From: Glutamicibacter sp. PS
GTDB taxonomy: Bacteria > Actinomycetota > Actinomycetes > Actinomycetales > Micrococcaceae
Length of the DNA: 64,000 bases
Direction: 5' to 3'
Assembly (NCBI GenBank): GCA_031317595.1
Contig: JANCMB010000001.1
Span: 1,978,971 to 2,042,970, forward strand
Below are positions 28,671-38,695 of the stretch, piece by piece. The position numbers and the translations under genes were made by a program. The notes beneath the pieces were generated by a model. The model saw nothing but the letters and a program-made list of their open reading frames with translations. It had not been told where the DNA came from and did no database searches. The stretch's first letter is position 1. The number at the start of each line of letters is the position of its first letter.

Positions 28671-28708
28671 ATATCAAGGTCTTGATATATTATTGATATA
28701 CGGTATAT
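28671..28708 (-). promoter_or_regulatory. Operator/promoter candidate of the choline operon
   Basis: An 18-bp perfect palindrome ATATCAAG-GT-CTTGATAT (28671-28688) is followed 11 bp on by a repeat of TTGATAT (28693-28699) and a second palindrome ATATAC-G-GTATAT (28696-28708). This AT-rich block lies 32-69 bp upstream of the betT start, where a promoter is expected, and stands out from GC-rich surroundings. A dimeric repressor, such as a BetI/TetR or GntR-type protein, would fit; no regulator gene is adjacent. Confidence 0.55.
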
Positions 28709-28769
28709 GTGGTGGACATCACACGGACAACTTGCATTAAATCCCAAGTCAAGTGCTGTTAACGCAAAA

Positions 28770-28794
28770 CGCCCGCGCTGTTAAAGCGCGGGCG
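28770..28794 (-). terminator. Terminator after mannose-1-phosphate guanylyltransferase
   Basis: CGCCCGCGCT and AGCGCGGGCG form a 10-bp stem with loop GTTAA, followed on the minus strand by TTTTG, 7 bp past the gene's stop. Confidence 0.8.
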
Positions 28795-28800
28795 CGTGTA

Positions 28801-29913
28801 TCACAATACGTCGACTCTACCCTCTTCTTTAAGGGTTTCGACCGCTTGTTTCACACGTTGAGCATGCTCCTTTGTGGTCACGAGCAATGCGTCCGCGGTG
28901 TCCACCACGATGACATCGTCGATGCCGATCAGCGCCACCACGCGTGGTACATCTCCGTAGACCACCCCGGAGGCCTGGTCGGAGTAAACCCGCGCCTTAT
29001 CCCCCAGGATCGTGATGCCACTTTCCTCGCTGGCCTTGTTCAGTCGTCCGATGGCGGCAAAGTCTCCGACGTCGTCCCAGTTAAAGACACCGGGCACCAC
29101 AGCCACATCCCCGGCGGCGGCCGCCGGTTCGGCCACGGCGTAGTCAATGGCGATCTTCGGCAACTGCGGCCAGACCCGCGCCATCACCTCATCGCGTCGC
29201 GGGCCATCCCACGCTTCGGCGATCTCCATCAACCCGTCATGCAGTTGCGGCTGGTTGGCGCGCAGGTGCTCGAGCATCAGCGCCACCGGGGCGACGAACA
29301 TCCCGGCGTTCCAGAGGAAGCCACCGCGGGCCAAGTAGCCACGGGCCGTATCCTCATCGGGCTTCTCCACGAATTGCACGACGCCACGGGCGCTCGGTGC
29401 ACCCTCAACACCGAGCAGCTCGCCGGTCTGAATGTAGCCAAAACCGGTCGACGGGTGCGTCGGGTGAATACCAATGGTCACGATCTTGCCGGTAGCGGCG
29501 GTCAGAACCGCCTCGCGGACCGCCTCGAGGAACACATCCACCGGGCCGATGACCTGGTCGGCCGCAAAGGAGCCCATGATGGTCTGCGGGTCGCGCAGAT
29601 ACAAAATGGCCGCGGCCAGCCCAATGGCGGCGGCCGAGTCCTTCGGCTCGGGCTCCAGCACCAAGTTGGCGTCGGCCAACTCCGGCAGCTGGGAGAGGAC
29701 CGCCTTACGGTGCGCCTGACCGGTCACCACCATGACCCGCTCGTCGGCCAGTGGGCACAGGCGGTCATAGGTGGCGCGAATCAGTGTCGATCCCGACCCG
29801 GTGAGGTCGTGCAGGAACTTCGGGGCCGAGGCGCGCGAGAGCGGCCACAGCCGCGACCCGACGCCGCCAGCGGGGATGACACCATAAAAACGCGAAAAAA
29901 TGTCTGCATTCAC
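28801..29913 (-). CDS. manC: Mannose-1-phosphate guanylyltransferase
   Basis: 370 residues; makes GDP-mannose from mannose-1-phosphate and GTP for glycolipids, glycans or protein mannosylation. The nucleotidyltransferase signature is VIPAGGVGSRLWPLSRASAPKFL, then EPEPKDSAAAIGLAA, FVEKPDEDTARGYL (Lys motif), LWNAGMF and FNWDDVGDF. It lacks the C-terminal isomerase domain of bifunctional AlgA-type enzymes, as in other actinobacteria. Monocistronic, with its own terminator, divergent from the sdh operon. Confidence 0.93.
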   Translation of the reverse strand: MNADIFSRFYGVIPAGGVGSRLWPLSRASAPKFLHDLTGSGSTLIRATYDRLCPLADERVMVVTGQAHRKAVLSQLPELADANLVLEPEPKDSAAAIGLAAAILYLRDPQTIMGSFAADQVIGPVDVFLEAVREAVLTAATGKIVTIGIHPTHPSTGFGYIQTGELLGVEGAPSARGVVQFVEKPDEDTARGYLARGGFLWNAGMFVAPVALMLEHLRANQPQLHDGLMEIAEAWDGPRRDEVMARVWPQLPKIAIDYAVAEPAAAAGDVAVVPGVFNWDDVGDFAAIGRLNKASEESGITILGDKARVYSDQASGVVYGDVPRVVALIGIDDVIVVDTADALLVTTKEHAQRVKQAVETLKEEGRVDVL

Positions 29914-30203
29914 GTTTGCAATCCTAATTGAGAATTCTTATTTTCTGCTGTTAGCCGGTGCTTCGCGCCCCGCTCGGCACCCTCAAATACGCAAGCGGTT
30001 CATGAGCTAATTTCCGCGGATTTTCGCCCTTTTATCGTAATGATGGTGCCGTTCGGTGAACATGCTCACAGGAAATGGATGCAGGATAGGAGTGAGCTCG
30101 CCAATTGGTTTAGACTCGCACAAGGAACGCTCGCACAAGTGCGTCAAATCTCATTGTGTGCAAGATACACATGCGCCGTTGCGAGTCTTGGAGGTTTAGT
30201 TCA

Positions 30204-30584
30204 GTGTCGAAGACTTCGTCAGGCACCCTATACCGCGGCCGTGAAGGCATGTGGTCATGGGTGGGACACCGAGTCACCGGTGTCGTTATTTTCCTTTTTC
30301 TCTTAGTGCACGTCCTTGATACTGCACTCGTGCGTGTCAACGCCGATGCTTACAACGCAGTGATCGCGACCTACCAGAACCCGCTGATGGCGCTGGGTGA
30401 AACCGCGCTGGTCGCGGCGATCCTCTTCCACGCCTTCAACGGCCTGCGCCTGATTCTGGTGGACTTCTGGAAGCAGGGCACCAAGTACCAGCGTCAGCTG
30501 CTGTGGGGTGTGCTGGGCGTCTGGATCGTCGTCTTCGCCGCCTTCGCCATCCGTCACCTCTCGCTTGCCTTCGGAGGACACTAA
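30204..30584 (+). CDS. sdhC: Succinate dehydrogenase cytochrome b556 subunit
   Basis: 126 residues, three membrane helices; binds haem b and menaquinone in complex II. GMWSWVGHRVTGVVIFLFLLVHVLD contains the SdhC signature HRxTG and a candidate haem-ligating His. The GTG start at 30204 follows GGAGG at 9-base spacing; an upstream ATG in frame lacks this. First gene of sdhCDAB. The 290-bp region before it (29914-30203) holds the divergent promoters for manC and sdh; I see no clear regulator site beyond a small inverted repeat (TGTGT-N7-ACACA near 30156). Confidence 0.92.
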   Translation: MSKTSSGTLYRGREGMWSWVGHRVTGVVIFLFLLVHVLDTALVRVNADAYNAVIATYQNPLMALGETALVAAILFHAFNGLRLILVDFWKQGTKYQRQLLWGVLGVWIVVFAAFAIRHLSLAFGGH

Positions 30585-30587
30585 ACC

Positions 30588-31034
30588 ATGAGCGTCAATA
30601 TTGCTGCCCCTCGTAGCCAGCGTCTGGACCCGAAGTACGTACGCGGTCCGAAGTCTCGCGGCAACTTCGAGATGCTCGCCTGGCTGTTCATGCGACTGTC
30701 CGGCGTGGTGCTCGTCGTGCTCATCTTCGGGCACCTGTTCGCCAACCTGATGACCGGTACCGGCATCAACGCCCTGTCCTTCGGTTTCGTCGCCGGCAAG
30801 TGGGCCAACCCGGTCTGGCAGTTCTGGGATCTGGCCCTGCTGTGGCTCTCGATGTTGCACGGCACCAACGGTGTGCGCACCATCATCAACGACTACGCCG
30901 AAAAGCACGCCACCCGCGCTTGGCTCAAGGGCATTCTGTACGTAGCCACCATCTTCATCGTGGTGCTGGGCTCGCTGGTGATCTTCACCTTCGACCCCTG
31001 CGTAGCCGGTAGCGACCTGGCACAGTGCCGCTAA
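30588..31034 (+). CDS. sdhD: Succinate dehydrogenase hydrophobic membrane anchor subunit
   Basis: 148 residues, three membrane helices, 3 bp after sdhC. FEMLAWLFMRLSGVVLVVLIFGHLFANLM and LHGTNGVRTIINDYAEKHA are the SdhD features, with conserved His residues for haem or quinone. It anchors the SdhAB catalytic part to the cytoplasmic membrane together with SdhC. Confidence 0.92.
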   Translation: MSVNIAAPRSQRLDPKYVRGPKSRGNFEMLAWLFMRLSGVVLVVLIFGHLFANLMTGTGINALSFGFVAGKWANPVWQFWDLALLWLSMLHGTNGVRTIINDYAEKHATRAWLKGILYVATIFIVVLGSLVIFTFDPCVAGSDLAQCR

Positions 31035-31069
31035 ATTCGAGCAGACTTCAAGAAAAGAGAGCATCAAGA

Positions 31070-32857
31070 ATGCAGGTACATCAGTACGACGTCGTCATCG
31101 TCGGTGCCGGCGGTGCAGGTATGCGTGCCGCGATCGAATCCGGTCAGCGTGCACGCACCGCAGTGCTAACCAAGCTTTACCCCACTCGCTCGCACACCGG
31201 TGCGGCCCAGGGCGGCATGTGCGCCGCCTTGGCCAACGTCGAGGAAGACAACTGGGAGTGGCACACCTTCGACACCATTAAGGGTGGCGACTACATCGTC
31301 GACCAGGACGCCGCCGAAGTCATGGCCAAGGAAGCCATCAACGCGGTGCTGGACCTCGAAAAGATGGGTCTGCCCTTCAACCGCACCCCCGAGGGCAAGA
31401 TCGACCAGCGTCGCTTCGGTGGACACACCCGCGATCACGGCAAGGCCGCCGTGCGCCGCGCCTGCTACGCCGCCGACCGCACCGGTCACATGATCCTGCA
31501 GACCCTCTACCAAAACTGCGTCAAGCACAACGTCGAGTTCTACAACGAGTACTACGTGCTGGACCTGCTGCTGGTCGAGGAAGACGCCTACCGTGAGGAC
31601 GGCACCGCCTACAAGCAGAAGCGCGTAGCCGGCGTGGTCTCCTACGACCTGGCCACCGGCGAACTGCACGTCTTCCAGGCCAAGTCCGTGGTCTTCGCCT
31701 CCGGCGGCGCCGGCAAGGTCTTCAAGACCACCTCGAACGCACACACCCTGACCGGTGACGGCATGGGCATCGCCTTCCGCTCCGGTCTGCCGCTGGAGGA
31801 CATGGAATTCTTCCAGTTCCACCCGACGGGTCTGGCCGGTCTGGGCATTCTGCTGACCGAAGGCGCCCGCGGTGAAGGCGCGATCCTGCGTAACTCCGAC
31901 GGTGAGCGCTTCATGGAGCGCTACGCACCGACCATTAAGGACCTGGCGCCGCGCGATATCGTCGCCCGCGCCATGGCCAACGAGGTCCGTGAAGGCCGCG
32001 GTTGCGGCCCGAACAAGGACTACGTGCTGCTGGATTTGACGCACCTCGAGCCCGAGCATATCGAATCGAAGCTGCCGGACATCACCGAGTTCGCCCGCAC
32101 CTACCTGGGTGTGGAACCGTTCACCGATCCGGTGCCGGTCTACCCGACCGCGCACTACGCCATGGGCGGTGTGCCGACCAACATCGAGACCGAGGTGCTG
32201 CAGGACAACGACACCACCATCCCGGGTCTTTTCGCCGCCGGTGAGGTCGCCTGCGTGTCGGTGCACGGCGCCAACCGTCTGGGCACCAACTCGCTGCTGG
32301 ACATCAACGTCTTCGGTCGTCGCGCCGGTATCGCCGCTGCGAAGTACGCCGCGGACGCCGACTACGTCGAGCTACCGGAAGCACCAGAGGCCCTGGTGAC
32401 CGAGCAGCTGAACAACCTGCTCTCCTCCACTGGTACCGAAAAGGTCGCCGAGCTGCGCAAGAGCCTGCAGGAGATCATGGACGCTAACGTTCAGGTGTTC
32501 CGCGATGAGAAGTCGCTGAAGGAAGCGCTGAACGTCATCGCCGATCTGCGCAAGCGCTACAAGAATGTGTCCGTTCAGGACAAGGGCAAGCGCTTCAACC
32601 TCGACCTGCTCGAAGCCGTTGAGCTCGGCTTCCTGCTGGATCTGGCCGAGGTTATGACCGCCGCCGCCCTGCACCGCAAGGAATCGCGTGGTGGACACTA
32701 CCGCGAGGACTTCCCGGATCGTGACGACGAGAACTTCATGGTTCACTCGATGTCCTACCGCGACTACAACGCCACCACCGAGGGGATTGCCGGCATCCGC
32801 ATGGAGACCAAGCCGGTGGTCTTCACCCGTTACCAGCCAATGGAGCGTAAGTACTAA
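31070..32857 (+). CDS. sdhA: Succinate dehydrogenase flavoprotein subunit
   Basis: 595 residues. Oxidises succinate to fumarate at covalently bound FAD. YDVVIVGAGGAGMRAAIE binds FAD; the His in TRSHTGAAQGGM is the flavin attachment site. GGHTRDHGKAAVRRACYAADRTGH and the active-site region TAHYAMGGVPTN plus GANRLGTNSLLDINVFGRRAG are complete. MQVHQYDVV is the conserved start, with AAAGAGAG before it; the frame is open 15 codons further upstream. The stop overlaps the sdhB ATG (TAATG). Confidence 0.98.
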   Translation: MQVHQYDVVIVGAGGAGMRAAIESGQRARTAVLTKLYPTRSHTGAAQGGMCAALANVEEDNWEWHTFDTIKGGDYIVDQDAAEVMAKEAINAVLDLEKMGLPFNRTPEGKIDQRRFGGHTRDHGKAAVRRACYAADRTGHMILQTLYQNCVKHNVEFYNEYYVLDLLLVEEDAYREDGTAYKQKRVAGVVSYDLATGELHVFQAKSVVFASGGAGKVFKTTSNAHTLTGDGMGIAFRSGLPLEDMEFFQFHPTGLAGLGILLTEGARGEGAILRNSDGERFMERYAPTIKDLAPRDIVARAMANEVREGRGCGPNKDYVLLDLTHLEPEHIESKLPDITEFARTYLGVEPFTDPVPVYPTAHYAMGGVPTNIETEVLQDNDTTIPGLFAAGEVACVSVHGANRLGTNSLLDINVFGRRAGIAAAKYAADADYVELPEAPEALVTEQLNNLLSSTGTEKVAELRKSLQEIMDANVQVFRDEKSLKEALNVIADLRKRYKNVSVQDKGKRFNLDLLEAVELGFLLDLAEVMTAAALHRKESRGGHYREDFPDRDDENFMVHSMSYRDYNATTEGIAGIRMETKPVVFTRYQPMERKY

Positions 32858-33639
32858 TGAGCACCGAAATGCCAGAACCAGCATCGAAGATTGAGCTGAA
32901 GCCAGGCGTCGGCGGCGGCGGAGAAATCCCAACGTTCAACATCACCCTGCGGGTGCGCCGCTACCTTCCGGAAGCCAGCTCCGATGCCTACTGGGAAGAC
33001 TTCCAGCTAACCATGTACGGCACGGACCGTGTGCTGGACGCCCTGCACAAGGTCAAGTGGGAGCACGACGGTTCACTGTCCTTCCGCCGCTCCTGCGCCC
33101 ACGGTATTTGCGGTTCCGATGCCATGCGCATCAACGGCCGCAACCGCCTGGCCTGCAAGACCCTGCTCAAGGACCTGGACACATCCAAGCCGATCACCGT
33201 GGAGGCCATCAAGGGCCTGCCGCTGGAGAAGGACTTGATCGTGGACATGGAGCCGTTCTTCCAGTCCTACCGCGAGATCATGCCGTTCTTGATCTCCAAG
33301 GGTCACGAGCCGACCAAGGAACGCTACCAGTCCGCCGAGGACCGTGAGCGTTTCGACGACACCACCAAGTGCATCCTCTGCGCCGCGTGCACCAGCTCTT
33401 GCCCGGTGTTCTGGACCGACGGCCAGTACTTCGGTCCGGCTGCCATCGTCAACGCGCACCGTTTCATTTTCGATTCGCGTGACGACGCCGGCGACATGCG
33501 CCTGGAGATCCTGAATGACAAGGAAGGTGTCTGGCGCTGCCGCACCACCTTCAACTGCTCCGAGGCATGCCCCCGTGGCATCCAGGTGACCAAGGCAATC
33601 GCCGAGGTCAAGCAGGCAATCCTGTCGCGCACCGTGTAA
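32857..33639 (+). CDS. sdhB: Succinate dehydrogenase iron-sulfur subunit
   Basis: 260 residues. Carries electrons from FAD to quinone. The 2Fe-2S ligands are in SCAHGICGSDAM and LACKTL; the 4Fe-4S and 3Fe-4S ligands are in CILCAACTSSCPVF and CSEACPRGIQVTKAI. It overlaps sdhA by one base and ends the operon, followed 14 bp later by a strong terminator. Confidence 0.98.
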   Translation: MSTEMPEPASKIELKPGVGGGGEIPTFNITLRVRRYLPEASSDAYWEDFQLTMYGTDRVLDALHKVKWEHDGSLSFRRSCAHGICGSDAMRINGRNRLACKTLLKDLDTSKPITVEAIKGLPLEKDLIVDMEPFFQSYREIMPFLISKGHEPTKERYQSAEDRERFDDTTKCILCAACTSSCPVFWTDGQYFGPAAIVNAHRFIFDSRDDAGDMRLEILNDKEGVWRCRTTFNCSEACPRGIQVTKAIAEVKQAILSRTV

Positions 33640-33652
33640 TTACCACGCGCAG

Positions 33653-33687
33653 CAATGGGCCGCTTCCCACCGGGAAGCGGCCCATTG
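33653..33687 (+). terminator. Terminator of sdhCDAB
   Basis: Perfect 16-bp stem (CAATGGGCCGCTTCCC and complement) with a 3-base ACC loop, followed by a T-rich stretch (TCGTTTCTT). Confidence 0.88.
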
Positions 33688-33802
33688 TCGTTTCTTGGCG
33701 AAGGATCGGTACCTTCCCACGCTCGGCTCGCTGCACCCTTGGCAGGAACTATGGATGACGCTAGCCTCGGGATCACCGGACACTAACCGAAAGGACCCAC
33801 CC

Positions 33803-34357
33803 GTGAGCCTGATGCCCCCGCCCTTCGCCAGCGATGAAGACTTCCCAGAGTTGATCATTCACGAACTGACGCAGCTGCGTGCGGCGCTACAGGGGCTCTC
33901 CACCGCCCAAGCCGCTAGCCGCCCCACCGTCAGCGCGCTGTCTCTCTCCGGGCTCGCGCTGCACAGTGCCCAGGTGGTCCACGGGTGGCTCCTGGCCGCC
34001 GAACGCGCCCCGGAACCGGTGGCCGCGCAGGAGATTCCGCAGCTCAGCGCCCACATCGGCTTTAGCCAAATGTATGCGGGTAGCGAGGATCTAGGGCACA
34101 TGCCGGTCGACGAGGTACTCGCACAGCTCGATAGGGTGATCGACTTTGTGCGCACCGAAGGCCCGGGGCTTTTCGAGCTGAGCGTCGAAATCCCGCTCGG
34201 CGATCATCAGTGGCCCGGCAGCGGCCCTTTTGTCACCGGACGTTGGGTCTGGCAACATTTGGCCACGGAGGTCGCCCGGCACGCTGGCCACGCCGATATC
34301 CTCCGTGAGTCCATCGACGGGGCCAGCGCGGCGGAACTGACCGCCGCCGAGGGCTAG
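33803..34357 (+). CDS. DUF664/DinB-family protein
   Basis: 184 residues. RWVWQHLATEVARHAGHADILRESIDG is the DUF664 signature: the DinB/YfiT four-helix fold with a His triad for a divalent metal. Actinobacterial members include mycothiol-dependent transferases, so a thiol S-transferase role is possible but not proven. GTG start at 33803 with AAAGGA in front; the longer frame starting at 33695 would run back toward the sdh terminator. Convergent with the aminotransferase gene, with 2 bp between the stops. Confidence 0.82.
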   Translation: MSLMPPPFASDEDFPELIIHELTQLRAALQGLSTAQAASRPTVSALSLSGLALHSAQVVHGWLLAAERAPEPVAAQEIPQLSAHIGFSQMYAGSEDLGHMPVDEVLAQLDRVIDFVRTEGPGLFELSVEIPLGDHQWPGSGPFVTGRWVWQHLATEVARHAGHADILRESIDGASAAELTAAEG

Positions 34358-34359
34358 CC

Positions 34360-35490
34360 CTACAGCCCGGCGCGCTCCAGCCCCTGTGCCAAGCGTTGCA
34401 CCGTGCCGGCCACATCGGTGAGCTTATCCAAGCCGAACAGGCCAACGCGGAAGCTCGAGAAGTCCTCGCCCTCCCCCACCTGGAGCGGCACCCCGGCCGC
34501 GACCTGCAGGCCGGCCTGTTTGAAGGCCGCCCCGGTGCGTACCGCCGGGTCGTTGGTGTAGCTCACCACCACGCTGGGCGCGGCGAAACCATCGGCCGCC
34601 ACCGAACGGAATCCATGGGCCGCAAGGAGCTTGCGCACTTCAGTACCCAGCTCCTGCTGTGCCTCGCGCAACCGCTCCAGCCCGATCGTCTTGGCTTCCT
34701 GCATCAGTTTCGCGTTATGCGCCAGCGAGTCGGTGGGCATGGTGGCGTGATAGGCGGCGCGCCCGTCCCGATACTCCTCGGCGATGGACAACCACTTCCC
34801 CAGATCGAGGGCGAAGCTCGTGGACTGCGCGGCTTTCACGGCCCGCTCCGCGGCTTCGGAGAGCATCACGTAGCCGGCACACGGGGTGCCGCTCCAGCCC
34901 TTCTGCGGGGCCGAAATAAGCACGTCCACACCGGTGTCTGCCATTGATACCCAGGAGGCCCCGGAGGCGATGCAATCCAGCACCAGAAGCCCGTCGACCT
35001 CATGTACGGCCGCGGCCAACTCACGCAGGTAGTCCGCAGGCAGCTGCAGCCCGGCCGCGGTCTCCACATGCGGGGCGAAGACCACCGCGGGACGCTGGGT
35101 GCGAATCTGCTCGGTTACCTCGGCAATCGGCACCGGTGCGTAGGCCGGCTGGGCCGCATCCTCGACCGGTCGTGCCGCGGCAACCTGCACTCGGTCGGTG
35201 ATACCGCCACTTTGCAGGATCTGCGACCAGCGGAAGGAAAAGAGCCCGTTGCGTACCACCAGCACCTGCTTGTCGGTGGCCAATTGACGGGCGACGGACT
35301 CCATCGCATAGGTTCCGCCGCCGGGGACGATCGCCACCGAGTGAGCCTGATAGGTCTCACGGAAGTCGGCGAGCAGCTGCTGCATCACGCCAATAAACCG
35401 GGCCGACATGTGGTTCAGCGAGCGGTCGGTAAACACCACCGAAAACTCGAGCAGTCCCTCGGGGTCGATATTCTCATGGGGCAAGGTCAT
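34360..35490 (-). CDS. Class V aminotransferase
   Basis: 376 residues of the alanine-glyoxylate / serine-pyruvate aminotransferase group (fold type I). VPGGGTYAMESVARQL binds PLP phosphate, LDCIASGAS carries the Asp that contacts the pyridine ring, and SAPQKGWSGTPCAGYVM contains the Schiff-base Lys. It likely transfers amino groups from small amino acids such as alanine or serine to glyoxylate or pyruvate. Substrate cannot be told from the sequence alone. Single gene. Confidence 0.85.
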   Translation of the reverse strand: MTLPHENIDPEGLLEFSVVFTDRSLNHMSARFIGVMQQLLADFRETYQAHSVAIVPGGGTYAMESVARQLATDKQVLVVRNGLFSFRWSQILQSGGITDRVQVAAARPVEDAAQPAYAPVPIAEVTEQIRTQRPAVVFAPHVETAAGLQLPADYLRELAAAVHEVDGLLVLDCIASGASWVSMADTGVDVLISAPQKGWSGTPCAGYVMLSEAAERAVKAAQSTSFALDLGKWLSIAEEYRDGRAAYHATMPTDSLAHNAKLMQEAKTIGLERLREAQQELGTEVRKLLAAHGFRSVAADGFAAPSVVVSYTNDPAVRTGAAFKQAGLQVAAGVPLQVGEGEDFSSFRVGLFGLDKLTDVAGTVQRLAQGLERAGL

Positions 35491-35602
35491 CTACGGGCCT
35501 CCAACGCTCGGTACGGATTCGAAGAATGTCACGGGTCGGGCCCGTACTCTTAGATTCTGCCAAATCTTTCGTCCGGGCGCGGCACGGCGCGAGAAATCCG
35601 GA

Positions 35603-36142
35603 TTAGTGCCCCAACTGCAGACGCTGCACCAGGGACCAGTGCCCCACCCCGGTGTCGAACAGGTCGATATGTTCCACCGTGAAACTCATGCGCACCCCCC
35701 GCAAGGCCTGGAGCGCGGCATCGAGGCGCTCGTCGGGCACATTCTGGGCAATGGTCAGATGCGGGTGGTAGGCGAAGGCCGAGGTGTGTTGCAGATAGTC
35801 GCCCACCAGCCGACGATGCAAGGCGCGGCACTGCTCCGCCCCACCGGAGAGCGGCAAGTACACCACCTGGCTGGCCGGGCGGAAACTGGCGGCCCCGGGC
35901 CCCAGCTGCACCTCAAAGCCGGCGGTCTGCGCCGCGACCTGTTGCACATGCGCGGCCGCTGGCCCCCACCCGGCGGTGTGCACTCCGGAGATCAGGGTGA
36001 TATGCGGGGCGATGGGTTCGGTGGCCGGTCCCCCGAATTCGCGGCGCCACGCGCGCAACTCGGCCAACTGTGGTTCGGGCACACCGATAACGACCCCCAG
36101 CGTAAACCGGGGGTCGTCGACGGTATGCTCCGGTGCGCTCAC
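35603..36142 (-). CDS. 2'-5' RNA ligase family (2H phosphoesterase) protein
   Basis: 179 residues with the two HxT motifs of the 2H superfamily: APHITLISG and YHPHLTIAQ. Members act on 2',3'-cyclic phosphate or 2'-5' linkages in RNA or small nucleotides. It begins 2 bp after the trpS stop, so it is in the xthA-trpS transcript; this linkage suggests an RNA-end function, by inference only. Confidence 0.8.
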   Translation of the reverse strand: MSAPEHTVDDPRFTLGVVIGVPEPQLAELRAWRREFGGPATEPIAPHITLISGVHTAGWGPAAAHVQQVAAQTAGFEVQLGPGAASFRPASQVVYLPLSGGAEQCRALHRRLVGDYLQHTSAFAYHPHLTIAQNVPDERLDAALQALRGVRMSFTVEHIDLFDTGVGHWSLVQRLQLGH

Positions 36143-36144
36143 GC

Positions 36145-37170
<1,026 letters not shown>

Positions 37171-38013
37171 TTAGAACTGGTAGTCGACGACCAGCGGTGC
37201 GTGGTCGGAGAAGCGCAGGTCATAGGCCGACGCCCGGTCGACATGCGACTTAATGGCCTTGGCGGCAAGCTCGGGTGTGGCCATCTGATAGTCGATGCGC
37301 CAGCCAGCGTTGTTATCGAAGGCCTGCCCGCGGAAGGACCACCAGGTGTAGGGGCCCTGCACATCGCCGGCCAGCTCTCGGGCCACGTCCTTGTAACCGA
37401 TCTCGTCGCCGAAGAAGCGATCGAAGTAGGCGATCTCTTCATCCATCACGCCGGCCCGCTTATTGTGGTTCGGCTTCCAGTTCTTAATGTCTTTCTCGGT
37501 GTGCACGACGTTCAAGTCGCCCACGACCACCACATGATCCTTCTCGGTCTTCAGCTCGGCCAATCGTACGATCATCCGGTCCAGGAAACGGTACTTATCC
37601 ACCTGCTTGTCGGTGCCCAGCTCCCCGGAGTGCACATAGGCCGACACCACGCAAAGAGTCGAGCCGTCCGGCATGGCGAAGTCTGCTTCCACCCATCGCC
37701 CGGCGTCGGCGAAGTACTCATCACCGATGTCGCCGCGGGTAGCTACCGGCTCGTTGCGGGAGAGAATCGCAACCCCGGCGCGGCCCTTGGCGGCGGCTTC
37801 GGCGTGCAGAATATGCCAGCCCTCGCCGATCAGCTCGCGCACCACGGCGTCGGGGGCGCGCACCTCCTGCAAGCACAGCACGTCCACGTCACGCGCAGCC
37901 ACCCAGTCGGCCATATTGCGCTTATAGGCGGCACGGATGCCGTTGACGTTCACCGAGGCCACGCGCACCGCGCCGTCGAGCTTGCCCAAAATTTCCACGC
38001 TGGTAGGTATCAC
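37171..38013 (-). CDS. xthA: Exodeoxyribonuclease III / AP endonuclease
   Basis: 280 residues; removes 3' blocks and incises abasic sites in base excision repair. VASVNVNGIRAA, CLQEVRAP (metal Glu), VVGDLNVVHTEKDIKNW and FSDHAPLVV (catalytic Asp-His) are all present. GTG start with GGTGGAG close by; a second GTG is five codons in. First gene of xthA-trpS-2H. Confidence 0.95.
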   Translation of the reverse strand: MIPTSVEILGKLDGAVRVASVNVNGIRAAYKRNMADWVAARDVDVLCLQEVRAPDAVVRELIGEGWHILHAEAAAKGRAGVAILSRNEPVATRGDIGDEYFADAGRWVEADFAMPDGSTLCVVSAYVHSGELGTDKQVDKYRFLDRMIVRLAELKTEKDHVVVVGDLNVVHTEKDIKNWKPNHNKRAGVMDEEIAYFDRFFGDEIGYKDVARELAGDVQGPYTWWSFRGQAFDNNAGWRIDYQMATPELAAKAIKSHVDRASAYDLRFSDHAPLVVDYQF

Positions 38014-38034
38014 GTCTCCACCTTACAAAACAGT

Positions 38035-38065
38035 CGACGCAACGTCCGTGCAGAACGTTGCGTCG
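38035..38065 (-). terminator. Terminator after small membrane protein gene
   Basis: CGACGCAACGT and its complement form an 11-bp stem with a 9-base loop, followed on the minus strand by CTGTTTTG. It ends the gene at 38083 and insulates xthA. Confidence 0.75.
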
Positions 38066-38082
38066 AGGGGTAATAAACAGGA

Positions 38083-38586
38083 TTAGTTAATAATTTCGCC
38101 GTCGATCGGGTTCGACTGCGGCTTGAGCATATCTCGGGCGTTCGACGCGGTCATCGCAATGGTGTCCAGCGCGCGGTCGATCATCTCCGCCGAACCGTCC
38201 TCGCCCTTGGCGCGCTCATCGGCAATGACCTTCGCCTGCACCTGGACGATCTTGAAGGAGTGATCCAACTTCATATCGCGCTGGCTGGTGGCCTCGTCAA
38301 TGACGACGGTGCTGGCCGGCTGGGCCCGTCCGGCCGCGGCCGCGGTGGCTTCCCTCAGCGAGGAGTTGATCTTATCGGCGCCGCGCTTGAGTCCGAACAC
38401 CAAAAAGAGCGAGAGCAAGAGCCAGCCGGCGGAGATCGCCACCACAAACCAACCAACCACCTGATTGGAGTTGGCCGCGAACACCACGGCCACCAATAGC
38501 ACGATGACCATGACGGCCATAGCCAAGCTCGATGCATTCAGGGTGATTTTGCGGTCCTTCGACGCGCCGCTGCCAAGTGGTTCCAT
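38083..38586 (-). CDS. Conserved hypothetical membrane protein
   Basis: 167 residues; two adjacent membrane helices near residues 22-41 and 46-66, then a soluble C-terminal half with helical, heptad-like stretches (EATSQRDMKLDHSFKIVQVQAKVI). I do not recognise the family, though small proteins of this layout are common in Micrococcaceae. The ATG at 38586 has GGGAG before it. Single gene ending in a clear terminator. Confidence 0.65.
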   Translation of the reverse strand: MEPLGSGASKDRKITLNASSLAMAVMVIVLLVAVVFAANSNQVVGWFVVAISAGWLLLSLFLVFGLKRGADKINSSLREATAAAAGRAQPASTVVIDEATSQRDMKLDHSFKIVQVQAKVIADERAKGEDGSAEMIDRALDTIAMTASNARDMLKPQSNPIDGEIIN

Positions 38587-38695
38587 GCTCCCGATTATCT
38601 CACCGCCGCGCCACCACTGGCTAATTGCCGCGGTGCTGGTTCGCCCACAGCTCAGCGCCCGTCCTCGACCAGTGCGTAGGCGTCCTCTGGCTTGC

